Shown: one piece after another, positions 51,421 to 62,180 of the stretch
How positions within the stretch are numbered: the first letter of the stretch is position 1
Layout: each line of letters opens with the position of its first letter
Origin: Adineta ricciae
Lineage: Eukaryota > Rotifera > Eurotatoria > Adinetida > Adinetidae
Direction: 5' to 3'
Assembly: GCA_905250025.1 (NCBI GenBank)
Contig: CAJNOJ010000342.1
Coordinates: forward strand, 36,609-100,608
DNA: 64,000 bases
Made by a program: the position numbers and the translations under genes
The notes under the pieces: model-generated
What the model was told of the DNA's origin: nothing
Databases searched by the model: none
What the model saw: the letters and a program-made list of their open reading frames with translations, nothing else

Positions 51421-52012
51421 TCAATCTTTGTCGGATTTCGTTGCGGGATTTTGTTCTTCGATAGGACCCAGAGCAGGATTGCATGTTACACCTGCGAGAA
51501 ATTCGTCAAAAGGTCTGGCCTTGATGGCCAAACTAGATAAACTTGTCGTTTTAGATTTGCTTGAAAACATGGATGTCTTGTCGGAAAAATCACTAGTAGA
51601 AACATTTTTAATTGAGAAGAGACGTTCAGAGAATTGGTCGCCATTGGTACAAGTTGTCGGTGATACAATAGAACTCGTATTGTTATTATTATCATCGACG
51701 AGGAGGACGTTGAATTTTTCTGAAAAAGAAAAGTTAAATGAATTTAAGAAAGATCTCTTTGAGAGTATACATACGAGTTGGACATGTTCGATCAGGCATT
51801 GTGCCGTTGAACAGTAAAGAGACGGAAGTATCGTCTTCGACTACATTCGATGAGGCGACCAGAATACGATCGTCATGAATAATATCTGAATAAGGAATCG
51901 ATAATGGTGAATGATATATAACACTGGTGCCACTTGTCAACAAAAGCTTTCTCTCGTCGCTCTGCCTACGAAAAAAAAGAGAAGTGCTGAGAACGAAACA
52001 AAACACCAACAT
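51421..52012 (-). CDS. unrecognised short protein, possible secreted
   Basis: Two exons: the first from the ATG at 52012 (MLVFCFVLSTSLFF, a hydrophobic start that could be a signal peptide or intron read-through) to a GTATGT donor near 51777. A second exon starts near 51719 and stops at 51421-51423. The joined text reads MPDRTCPTQKFNVLLVDD across the junction. It then has a Ser/Thr-rich segment and ends AGVTCNPALGPIEEQNPATK. There are a few NxT/S sites and only scattered Cys. No family was recognised. A CGTAG acceptor lies just after the hydrophobic start, so the true N-terminus may come from an upstream exon. Confidence 0.4.
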
Positions 52013-52759
52013 CTGTTACAAAAAAAAAGCGTCAAAACTAGCCCACTATCGAACATTAACATAATCGATTAGTTTCACCTATTTTATATTGGCAACGTCC
52101 GATCGTTAGCTTACTTCTTAGTGATTGATGATGTTTTAAAAAATTGAAGACAGCAAAACATTATTTACAGGATACGATTTTTCGATGGACAATGATATCA
52201 TCTTTGTTCGTTCCTTCATACTTTTTATCTTCTGTATTTGCTTTAGTTGAGGCGTCTCGTCTATTTACACGCTGACACATCTATCCGTCACTGATTGCGA
52301 TCATCCGACTCAGTCGATTATCATTTCGATTCTCTCACATGTAAAATAACAAGTTTTGACTAAAATGCAAATTTATAGTCGATACAATTGCTAAACAGAA
52401 CAAATCGGTTGAAATCTAAAAGCACACTTGCTTATCTCATTCAATTTTGTAGGAAAACATTCATATTCGTCTACTGAATTCTATATGTACAGAATGGACA
52501 AAACGTCTTTTTCATTCTCTTTGTCTGTCCAATGGTATTATCTAGTATAGAACGAATGCATTCGAGATCGACAATACAAATGTGTACATACATGCCTATT
52601 TTTCTTTGAAAACAAAGGATCTTCACTCTTTCGTTCTTTTGTTTGCTCGTATAAATAAACGTATGTAGCCATTTTCCAGTCCATTTCAACGACGTAATCC
52701 TCCAGTGTACATCTTCATTTGTACTTTGAAATATTCACTTAGAACAAGAACAAGCTAAC
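52013..52759. promoter_or_regulatory. divergent intergenic region
   Basis: About 0.75 kb between the minus-strand unrecognised gene and the plus-strand claudin-like gene, so it holds both 5' regions. No open frame with domain content and no specific promoter element was recognised. Confidence 0.35.
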
Positions 52760-53396
52760 ATGACTTACGAACCACTTAACCGCCGATTGGCTATATTAGC
52801 TGCAGTTTTTGCCTTCTTAGGTGTTGCGCTCGGTGTTATTGCACTTGCAACTAATTACTGGACAATCAGTGCTAGATTAGATGAATTTCGAAATGAAACG
52901 ACTGTTATGAATTTACAACCAACTGCTACTATTTGGAACGTATGTACTTATCGAACAAGTAATCTATCATATTTAACTTTTGTTCCCGTTATCATAGGGC
53001 CTTTTCAATCGATGCGAAAGTAACATGCCATGCGTAGCTGACTTCTGGTCCATCACATTCGTTATCTGTCTTTTGGGTCTTTTGTTCTTATTGGCTGGTG
53101 GCATCTTCTCAGTCCTTGACATTCCCAAAGCCAGTGATCGTCGATTTATTACACCTTTGTTACTATTTGTTGCCTGTGTTTTAATGACAGCTGGCTTAGT
53201 TGATTATGCATCGAAAAATTTTCTTAATTATCATTCTTCACGTACAATGATTGCTTCAATTGTTTTTGCTTATACAGCTTTACCTATTGCAGCATTTGTC
53301 GCTGGACGATATTCAGCTTTAGAACGAAGCGTTTTAATCAACAATGAAGTTCACACAACGCAAAAATATTCTACTACCAATGGTAATGGTCTTTAA
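52760..53396 (+). CDS. claudin-like four-transmembrane protein
   Basis: PMP22/EMP/claudin superfamily membrane protein, with a likely role at epithelial contacts. Two exons: 52760-52939 and 52998-53396, separated by a 58-bp intron. TM1 is LAILAAVFAFLGVALGVIAL, followed by the first-loop signature: NYW early, then WNGLFNRC across the splice and a second Cys seven residues later. This fits the W-GLW-C-C motif with Phe for the last Trp. Three further helices follow: FVICLLGLLFLLAGGIF, FITPLLLFVACVLMTAGLVD and TMIASIVFAYTALPIAAFVA. The C-terminal tail is short and polar and ends NGNGL; no typical YV PDZ end is seen. It could equally be called EMP- or clc-like. Confidence 0.75.
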
Positions 53397-53843
53397 GTAT
53401 GAAGACGATCGAGATAGCCATGACTACGAACATTAGTTTTTCTTTTTTTTTTGTGTGTATCATTAACTTAGTCTAGCTTTTTTTGTTGTTGCTCATGTCA
53501 TTTGTGTGTTAATTGAAGTAACACATCTCTATGAAAAATTGAATATTCTTTTTCTATCAAATTTGGCTGATATTCAGATCGCTGATGAACGTAGGCCGAT
53601 CAGTTGGTACTTGTTCCTATCTATGATCTCTCCATGCATATAAGGATGTTGACGATTAATTGAAACAGCACGGGCTTTTATCAAGCAATCATAAATGAGA
53701 TCGATTTTCAATTTTTTAATTCGAATGGATTAGTAAAATGTAATTGAAGGGAGTATATCGCAAGTGTCACCTATATTACGTACTTACACTTCGTATTTCT
53801 ATCAGATCAATCAGTTTGGTGTGGAATACAATTCATTGAAAAA
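53397..53843. other. intergenic gap, no gene seen
   Basis: About 450 bp between two plus-strand genes, with a T-run near 53441-53452. It should hold the promoter of the downstream lyase gene. Nothing specific is visible. Confidence 0.4.
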
Positions 53844-55009
53844 ATGGGCGCTATGGTACTTGTGCGTTTAGGTCTTCTGCTGTGTTTGTCGGGCCAGATT
53901 CACGCAATCAAGCGAGCTACTACCAAAGGTAATAAGAAAGTTATTGATAAATGAACGCATGTACGTGTTCCTTAGCTTTCACGCATCCTGGCGGAATGCA
54001 TCCTCAGCAGCAAATTGATTTTGTAAGAACGAAAGTTGCTCAAAGAGAGCAGCCGTATTATGATGCATATACTCAATTGATCAAGAGTGCGGATGCAGCC
54101 TTTAATCATAGTACACACGAGTTAGCTGACTTTTCTGTGCCTGGTTATTATGTCAACGCAACTATGCATCAAAAAAATTCTGCCGGACTGCAATCGGATT
54201 CCTTTGATGCTTATGCCTGTGCGTTGGCTTATCATCTGAGCGGTTTTCAGGCCAAGTATGCTGATCAATCATTGAGATTTTTGAGAGCATGGGCTCATGT
54301 AAATAATAAATATTCGGACTATGATGGCACTCTTGTTATGGCTTATTCTGGGCCGGGTATGGTCATCGCTGGTGAATTGCTTTACCATTATCATGGATGG
54401 AATCCTGTCGATCAACAAAAATACTTACAATGGGTAAAAAATGTTTATTTGAAAGCATCGAATGAAATTCGAACTCGTACAAATAACTGGGCAGACTGGG
54501 GTCGATTCGGTTCGATTCTATCAGGTTACTTGTTGGAAAATTCGACGGAAATTGCTGAAAATATTCGTTTGATCAAAAAGGATCTCTTTCACAAGATTGC
54601 TCAAGATGGCCACATGCCTGAAGAAACGAAACGTGAAGCAAATGGAATTTGGTATACATACTTTTCTCTAGCGCCTATTACAGCAGCATGTTGGGTTGCT
54701 TATCGAGCAACGAATGAAAATCTTTTCACAAATTTTACACAAGGTACCGCATCGATTAAATTAGCACTTGATTACCTTCATTATTACAATATGAATTCTA
54801 ATTTTTGGCCGTGGTATCCAAATCCAAATAAAGGATCGCCATCGTCTTGGCCAGGCAATCTGTTAGAAGCTATGGCGCCTATCTATGGATCGGATAGTTT
54901 TGTCGACTATGTCAAAGCTGCACGACCATTAATTTACCGAAACCATCACTTTGCTTGGACATTTCCTACGTTGATGAGAACTCAATTGGGTGATTATCCG
55001 AAAAAATAA
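53844..55009 (+). CDS. secreted alginate-lyase-like enzyme (PL5 family)
   Basis: Predicted extracellular polysaccharide lyase of the PF05426 (alginate lyase) type, cleaving uronate-containing glycans by beta-elimination. Exon 1 (53844-53928) encodes a signal peptide, VLVRLGLLLCLSGQIHA. Exon 2 (53976-55009) begins AFTHPGGMHPQQQIDFVRTK, the family's N-terminal motif. Later features are SFDAYACALAYHLSG, the signature NNWADWGRFGSI (NNW with the catalytic Asn), and DGHMPEETKREANGIWYTYF, which fits the DGxxPxE..R...YxxF block with the likely catalytic Tyr. The mature protein is about 360 residues, near the usual family size. The family is mostly bacterial and fungal, so horizontal origin is likely. 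The single 47-bp intron has the same style as native introns. Substrate could be alginate or another uronan. Confidence 0.8.
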
Positions 55010-55313
55010 GATGCTATTCTTATTGTTCGATTCCATTGAAATTCTTTGTCTTATCATCGAATATCTGAATAAATCGTACTGAAAACACATTTAAATAATG
55101 TTCTTTTTGTTCGATAAGTTTGTTTACAGTCTAAACTTTCACCCTGGGTGTTATATAAATAAATAATGAAAACCATCGAAGCGTATCATCAATAGGTGTA
55201 AAACAAATACGTTATCGTTCTGTTACTTGCCTTCCGTAGCGTGTTGAATACATCAATAAGTTAATACAAAAGCATATATCTACTCAAAGGCGTTCTGCGT
55301 AACTGTATTTCAA
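55010..55313. other. intergenic gap
   Basis: About 300 bp between the lyase-like gene and the FUSC-like gene, both plus strand. AATAAA-like signals occur just after the lyase stop. Nothing else is seen. Confidence 0.4.
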
Positions 55314-58234
55314 ATGACTTTCACAAGAATCTTGGAAAGATGTTGTCATTTTTATTTCAATTATCATCAGTACGATACATTCCCTATGTGTGCAACATCT
55401 ACCTTCATTCGTCGTTTGCAATACACCCTTCGCATCACGCTTTCTTTCCTTATCGGTGGCTTTATTACTTACGGTACACCGTTAAATGACCAATTAACAA
55501 CACAATATCTTATTCCCGTTATGTGTATCCTTGCTATTCAGGAAACATTTGGAATGACTTTACTCGCTAGTTATCAAATGATAACAGCACTGATACCATT
55601 ATCAATATTTCTTTATATAATTCAAAAACTCGGCGTTGGATATGGAGATTATCTCGCTGCTGAACTTTTACTACTCGTTTCATCATTCGCTCTGTCATAT
55701 AAATGTACACAGGTAAGCATGAACTTGTGAAATTACCAGTAAGACGTCTAGTTTTAGATTCAACCACGAAAAATTGCGCTACTGATCTCTTCGATCTTCT
55801 TCGCCACGATTGTCAATCAGCAAAATCTTCCATCGACGTTTATTTTCACTTTACTCGAAGAATTCGTCATTGGCATTTCCGTTTCTTTACTTGTTTCTTT
55901 GTTGGTCTTTCCGCTATTCGCAACAATAGATATCGAAAACCGGATGAATTATTGTTTAAAAAACCTTCAACGAATGGAATCGATTGTTATTCAAGCTTTT
56001 CTCTGCGAAGATCAAATGAGTGCACAAGTGTCATTGGCACGTTCTTCAACCTTGGAACAAATGATACGTGTAGCAATGAATCTAATTCATACGAGATTGA
56101 ACGAAACGCAAATGGAACCGTCACGATTATTACAACGAATTTTTAATCGACGACGAAGGCATTTGATGGATTTAACATTACAAGGTTATCATCTGTTCTT
56201 TTATCTCTGAAAAACGGCTTTCTTTCTTCTTTGTTTTTAGAACAGGAGCATTTCGTCAGCTCGTGGATGTTTCATGTATGTTCACTTCAATTAATGGTCA
56301 AACAATGTCGATTCAATGAATATCACAATCATTTCAAACAAGAGCTTCAAGTAGATCTTGCACATCTTGATTCATGTCAATGTAGCATGGTTTCCGATCT
56401 AACTTCATCGACGGTACCAACTCGAGAGCAATTTGATGACCATCTTGGTCAATTACAGCAGGCTCTGAAGACTCTTCGACAAACATCGATTGAAGCTCGT
56501 CTTAGTCAAGTTGAACATAGTTTACAATCTGCGACGAAGATTCATTCGGATGATCATCTATCTCATGCATTCTTTCTCTTCCAATTAGCGACAATCATTC
56601 GACTTTTGACGCAAGTAACTAACTACCGTGAAAAGCAAAGTTTTCTCCAAACCATGCAGGATGTACGAAAGAAGAAACAAAAAACAAAGCATCGAAGTAT
56701 TCTTCAAGTTTTGAAACCTCAATGGCCACGCATAGCGTCTGCGCTCAAAAGTACGATTATTATTGGGGTTGGATCAATTTTTGTCATGGTGCCTCGTTTG
56801 GCAGATATTTTCGAAAACGGACAATGGATTTTGATTGCTCTCTGCATGACACAAGGTGATACAGTTGGTGGAGCGTTAACAACAATGAAAAGACGATTGA
56901 TCGGAACATTACTCGGTATTCGCTTCGATTTAGCCAGAAACTTCATAACATCTTTGTTCTTATAGGTGCAATGTGGGCGTACATCACTTATCTGTCTGTT
57001 GGAGATCATATTTACAACACATTTGGAATGCTAGTGCCGTGGATACTGGTTTTTGGATATTTAAAATCAGCACCGGAATGGAATTATGCCGCTGTTGTCG
57101 CCAGTTTTACTCCTGTTTTAATTAATCTTGGACGAATACCATACGGTCCCTCATTACCAGCCGGCAATTATGCACTGCTTCGAATAGAAGAAAATCTTGT
57201 TGGTATTGCTATTGCAACTGTCTTAACGATACTCATCTTTCCAGTTTTCGCCATCGATGTATTGAAAAAAAATATTGAAAGTGAAGTCTATTCACATTCC
57301 ATTACTCATCATTTGTTAACTGTTGACTTCTTCTCTTTAGGTACACTTCAACTTTGTCGTCAAAGTATTAATGGCATGCAGGCCATCTACGATCAACTGT
57401 TTCAAAATGAACAATTCGATGTGACTGTTGTGGATATGGAAAAGACAGCTGACCAAGAAATCAAATCGTTTGTTGATGCTCAACGAAGTCGTTTTCATCA
57501 GTTGATTAGTAGTCAACGTATGTTACTCGAATTTTCTGCTCTCGAACCGACTCTATGGTGGTTTCAAAATGCATTCCCTACGGTACGATATGAAATGCTT
57601 GCTTCCCAACAAACAGATATATTTCGAATGTTACATAACGTCGATGCTATCGTAAGTGAAATTCATTCGTTTGAATTAACCATTTCTAACCTACGATTTC
57701 TAGCTTATGCGTATTCACGAGTGTTCCAAAGACGAGACAAACCCCATAAAAGATCTTCAAATGTATGGAAATGGTGGTGTGCTACCAAGTGCTCTTCACA
57801 ATGAACTGACCACTCTAAGTCGACAACTGAGCGAATGTGTCAATCTCTGGGCTTCGTATTTCACTCTTACGCAAACGCGCTGCTATCGTTTAGCGCGGGA
57901 GTGCAGTTTTTCGCGAACTTCACTGTTGGAAAGCGATTTACTTAAACATGAACAATGTCTCATCGAACTTCACCAAACCATTCATCGTCTTCAAACTGAA
58001 CACCAAGGAACAGTGGATCGATTATTAAATTATTGTCTCGATCGTATAACTCAAGGTGACACCATCGGACGCATTGTACCATACGTTGATAATGAACGAG
58101 CCTATGTCATTTTCCTTGGAATAGCAGCAATGCACTATTCAACTACAGAACTTGCTCGAGCTGCATTAGCTCTTGGCACCAATATTCACACTATCTTCGA
58201 ACTGGAAACAACGAAACTTTATCGATCTTTTTAA
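55314..58234 (+). CDS. FUSC-family (aromatic acid exporter-like) integral membrane protein
   Basis: Large polytopic membrane protein with two similar halves, as in FUSC/ArAE and plant ALMT-type proteins, which export organic anions. The ATG at 55314 leads into a first helical bundle (ITLSFLIGGFITYG, YLIPVMCILAIQETFG, YGDYLAAELLLLVSSFALSY). The next exon adds RKIALLISSIFFATIVNQQN and a soluble coiled segment. The second bundle (about 56700-57260) has STIIIGVGSIFVMVPR, WILIALCMTQGDTVGGALTT and KRRLIGTLLG, the FUSC signature. Then come MWAYITYLSV and a soluble C-terminal domain ending at 58234. Introns near 55713-55760, 56185-56240, 56920-56966, 57300-57340 and 57650-57700 are inferred from in-frame joins. 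The family is common in bacteria, fungi and plants and rare in animals, so horizontal origin is possible. The transported compound is unknown. Confidence 0.7.
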
Positions 58235-58662
58235 AAACTGTATATACATATTATATCGAATAAAACTATTTATTTTGAACATGAAGCTCGGTTTAATATA
58301 TGCTAAAATTACACGTGGTTCGGTGCGACATCTGACTACGCAATCATCTATTAGACAAAATTTCCTTCCTTACTATTTTCGGGCTCTTTGATTGATTGAC
58401 TGTTGTTGATAGTAAAACAAAAATACTAGTCTGCCTTGATTGGATCTATGTGATCGATATAAATCTATTCTTTTCTTTGCTTTTCCTTCACTAATATCAT
58501 CGATCATATGATATTCTATGTATGCTTTTCACTCAATTTCGATTACATTCTTTCTGTCAAATAAACAATTTCTACCTTGAATTTCTTCCAAGTATGTACA
58601 TCAAACATGTATAACATTTCAATGTTGTTCTTTGAATTGTATCTTCTAGTTCATTTCCTATC
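58235..58662. other. intergenic gap
   Basis: About 430 bp between the FUSC-like and MMD genes. An AATAAA signal at 58259-58264 fits polyadenylation of the FUSC-like transcript. No gene is supported. Confidence 0.4.
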
Positions 58663-59687
58663 ATGCATATTCAAAAGCGTCACGTTCAAAAAACGATTTG
58701 TGATGATTGTGTTCAAAAACCAAGCGTACCTAATGAACAAAGAAATCATAAATGTTGGCGTCGATTTATGAATGCACGAGGAATTGAACGAGCTTATGTA
58801 CCTACAGATTACGGTAATTCTCTTTTGAATATTTGGATTATCTATTAATTTATAATGTCTGAATTTACAGAACATGCGGCGAATTGTCTAACACACGGGT
58901 GTCTTATTATTCCAGCGTGCATTGCTGCACAACGATTGATATCTCGTGCAGAAACCGTTGAGCAATACTGGAGTAGTTTCATCTATGGAAATGCTCTTAT
59001 TTTACTCTTTTCATTCTCTACTATCTTCCACTGTTCATGTTTTCATCCAACCTACAGGTAAATGAATAGAATGTTACCTCGCTGCAAAGAAATCCTTTGT
59101 TGTATTCTTCTCTAGAGAATCTCAAATAAGACATCTATTACATCGAGTAGATCGAGCAGTGATTTACATATTCATCAGTTCAAGTTATACACCCTGGTAA
59201 GAAAAAAAACGTTTATCATGAAACAAGAGAACAACTTGCGTGTTATGCATACTCTGCTAGGCTTCTTCTACGTCCAGCACAATCCGTATCTTCATCGACA
59301 ACGATAACTGTCGTATGGGCGATGTCATTTTTAGGCATCACTTACCAACTGCTGTACCATGAAAGGTATAAATTAGTTGAAATTTGTTGCTATATCGTTG
59401 TCGGTCTTTTTCCTGCGATTGTAATCATCGACATGGTATGTTAACGATTTGACGTGAGAGCAAATATATCAGATTTATTTTTCAAGGCTGATCATGCCGG
59501 TGTTTTCGAAATGGGTCTTGGTGGACTCATGTTTCTAGTCGGCGTCTTCTTTTTCAAATCTGATGGTATCATCCCTTTTGCACACGCAATCTGGCATTGT
59601 TTTGTCTTCTTCGGCGCTAGTATTCATTACTATGCAGTTTATAATTATTTAATAGTTCCATCATCTTCCAAGACGAAGCACCATTAA
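58663..59687 (+). CDS. mmd: MMD-like PAQR-family membrane protein
   Basis: Seven-helix protein of the progestin/adipoQ receptor and hemolysin III superfamily, closest to monocyte-to-macrophage differentiation factor (PAQR10/11), found in Golgi or lysosomal membranes in animals. Five exons: MHIQKRHVQK at 58663 through RFMNARGIERAYVPTDY, then EHAANCLTHGCLIIPA (the family's first motif, PTxYEHAANCxTH). SFSTIFHCSCFHP follows, then RVDRAVIYIFISSSYTPW, LLYHERYKLVEICCYIVVGL and FFKSDGIIPFAHAIWHCFVF, matching human MMD closely. The conserved metal-type residues of the superfamily are present: S/H in the STIFH motif, D in the RVDRAVIY helix and the HAIWH pair. The stop at 59687 follows a basic tail. 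The N-terminus has about 20 residues more than human MMD. Confidence 0.9.
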
Positions 59688-60095
59688 TACAATCATACGT
59701 TCGAATGTCTGATACGACAAATGTATCTACGAATTCGTTTTGCTCCCTGATCGAATGATCAAAAGGACACTTTTTGATGAAACAGTGAGTTCGATAATCA
59801 TAATGATCATGTTGTATGCATACTTTTCTCGTCGAATGAGACGTTCTTCTTTTACCATTGTTTCTTTGATGTAACTGTTTTCATAATCGCAATGTATTTT
59901 CTTCTATCTCATTCGGTTTGATAGACTATTCGATAAGGAAATGACGCATTTGGAAAGTTTATAAATCAACCTGTGTGATGTGAAGAATATCTTTTTTTTA
60001 CTTCTTTAATTCAAATACACAAGAAAAACATAAAATAGACATATGTTTAAGAACAAACGATGGTCTCTACGATCTTGAATGGATGTTTTGTGAGA
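59688..60095. other. convergent 3' region
   Basis: About 400 bp between the converging MMD and SMKR1-like genes. It contains both 3' flanks. No gene is supported. Confidence 0.4.
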
Positions 60096-60405
60096 TTATT
60101 TCTTCTTCTTCTTTTTCTTCTTCTTTTTTGCACCTTCCCATGCAAAACCTCGTGCTGTTAAACAATCGGTCACATCATGGCAGATATAGTAAGCATTGAT
60201 AACAGCAGCTGGTGATAAAATATCGATTTCGGGTCGTGGTTCAGCGGCTTTCTTCTTCGATTTCGATTTTCGCTTAGGCGAGCCACTCGATGAACGTGCA
60301 GCTTTCTTTTTACCTGTTTTGCCCGCTTTGCCTTTGCCTTTCTTCGGCTAATTAACGAAAACGAGAATGAGAAGATCAATTTTGAAAACGCCGATGTCTT
60401 ACCAT
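60096..60405 (-). CDS. smkr1: small lysine-rich protein 1-like (SMKR1)
   Basis: Short basic protein of about 85 residues. The initiator ATG (60405-60403) is the last codon of its exon. A 51-bp intron follows, and coding resumes with [20 protein letters not shown]. The conserved core [20 protein letters not shown] and [14 protein letters not shown] matches my recollection of the vertebrate SMKR1 core (EVDILSPAAMLNLYY...HNVADCLxxRGFxWPGA). It ends in a run of ten lysines before the stop at 60096. The family's function is not established; its members are widespread in ciliated animals. The intron directly after the start codon is supported by the GTAAGA donor and TTAG acceptor. Confidence 0.75.
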
Positions 60406-60880
60406 AATTGTAATGCGAAGTAAATTTTTTAAAACTGCATTTGTTTTAACGTTTTGTTGGAACACATCAAAGCTTTTTATATTTCTCTTTCTTTTCTCAT
60501 AACAAAAGTTGTCAGGGCTTCCGAAACAAAAAATTTTGTAAAGACGGTGAAAGGTTTCCATTACATTTCATTTGAAACATTAATACCATAACTGTTTATG
60601 TTGTTAAGGAGGACACTCATATCGATGAAATCGATGTTAAAACGACTCGTTTCTTTCATTGTTTGAACAACTCCACCAATCAATGCAATGTTTGTGTCAT
60701 CAAATTCTATTTATTTATCTATTCGAAAATCTTCCGAACAACAAATTTCATGTTGACTTCAGAAGGTAACGTATGACCACTTATCATACTACATTCGTGA
60801 TATAATTTTTATCGTCATTTGTTTGCCAATTGCAACACTACGCGTAGAGGATTTCAACTTTTTTGCAAGTACATCAAATT
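60406..60880. promoter_or_regulatory. divergent promoter region (SMKR1-like / GIPC)
   Basis: About 475 bp separate two divergent start codons, so both promoters must lie here. No TATA box or named element can be supported. A minus-strand frame at 60561-60376 is out of phase with SMKR1 and has no domain. Confidence 0.4.
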
Positions 60881-62180
60881 ATGCCGTTTTTTTCTTCGAA
60901 AAAGAAATCACAAAAGAAGAGTGGGATTAGCGGAATTATTCCATCTACAACAACAGCAGCTGCTACTGGTGTCAGTTCAGTGACTCCAAAAAGCACTAAA
61001 GATACTCACAATTCGAATAATTCTCGTGGAAATAGTACAAAATCTACCAAAGTGGAGAAAAGTCAAGAAGCGACTAAACTTGTTTTCCATTGTCAATTAG
61101 CACATGGCAGTCCAACTGGTCTCGTCTCAGGTTTTAGCAATATTAAAGAGTTATATCAAAAGATAGCTGATTGTTTTGAGATACCTGCATCGACAGTAAG
61201 TCTAATTGAACGTTTAGATGCGGAGAAATTGATCTTTTGTATTGGTTTAGATTCTGTTTTGTACATTGAACACTCACAAGATTGATATGACTAAATTATT
61301 AGGTGGACAGATCAACTTAGAAGATTTTATCTTTGCACATGTGAAAGGACAAGCGAAGGAAATTGATGTTGTCAAATCTCAAGCAGCAATTGGTTTAACA
61401 ATTACGGACAATGGCGCCGGTGAGTTAAGAGACGAGTTTTGTTAGAAAATATTTCCTTTTTTGTAATAGGTTATCCTTTCATCAAACGAATTGTAGAAGG
61501 AAGTACGGCTGATAGAATGAAAGCTCTTATTAAAATTGGCGATCATATCGAAAGAATCAATGATAAGTCTGTTGTTGGCATTCGACATTTCGAAGTGGCC
61601 CAAGTTTTGAAGAGCATTCCTATTGGTTCAACATTTAAGCTGCGTTTAGTCGAACCGAATTCATTCGGATTTCGTAAGATTTCTTTGTCTAATGAAATTC
61701 GATGTCGTAAATGATTTATTTTTTAGAAATTGAACCAGCAAAACGTGGCCGGAAGTCGGATAATGTCAAAAGCGGCACTAAAACACTTCGTTTCAAAGCA
61801 GACGGTCAAGCAAGTGTGGAAGAGGTTGACGATGTCATGCTCAAAGCGATCGATCGAATTAACACTCTCTTAGAAAAGTACATGAACATCAACGATTCCG
61901 ATCTTGGTGAGATTTACTTTGGAAAAAGAGTAAATTCTATCGATTATTTATCATTTTAGCACAACAAATTTGGGAATTATCTGAAAATAAGAAGAATCCT
62001 AGTGATTTCGCCACAGCAATTGACGAATCAGAAATAGGTTCATTTAATTTTACTGATGAGTTCATTTTCGATCTTTGGGCAGCTATTGATGATATTAAAG
62101 TTGGACGCCTTCGAGGAGTTCCCGAACTAAAAGAAGAAGACGAGGAACAAGAAGCAGATGTTCAAAATGAACGATTATAA
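60881..62180 (+). CDS. gipc: GIPC PDZ-domain protein
   Basis: Cytosolic adaptor that links transmembrane receptors to myosin VI on endocytic vesicles. The ATG at 60881 opens [15 protein letters not shown] and a Ser/Thr-rich linker. The GH1 region includes [20 protein letters not shown]. Exon 1 ends at 61195; a 55-bp intron (61196-61250) leads to [34 protein letters not shown] and the PDZ domain ([11 protein letters not shown], then [49 protein letters not shown]). The GH2 myosin-VI-binding region ([20 protein letters not shown], then [12 protein letters not shown]) follows. The acidic C-terminus stops at 62180. The PDZ carboxylate loop reads IGLTI, close to the family's LGLTI. Homology extends over the whole length. 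Confidence 0.93.

Noticed and set aside
61196-61285. Read-through C-terminus of the first GIPC exon ending at 61285
   Set aside because: A GTAAGT donor at 61196 and an acceptor at 61250 give a perfect GIPC continuation, so this text is intron plus out-of-frame sequence.
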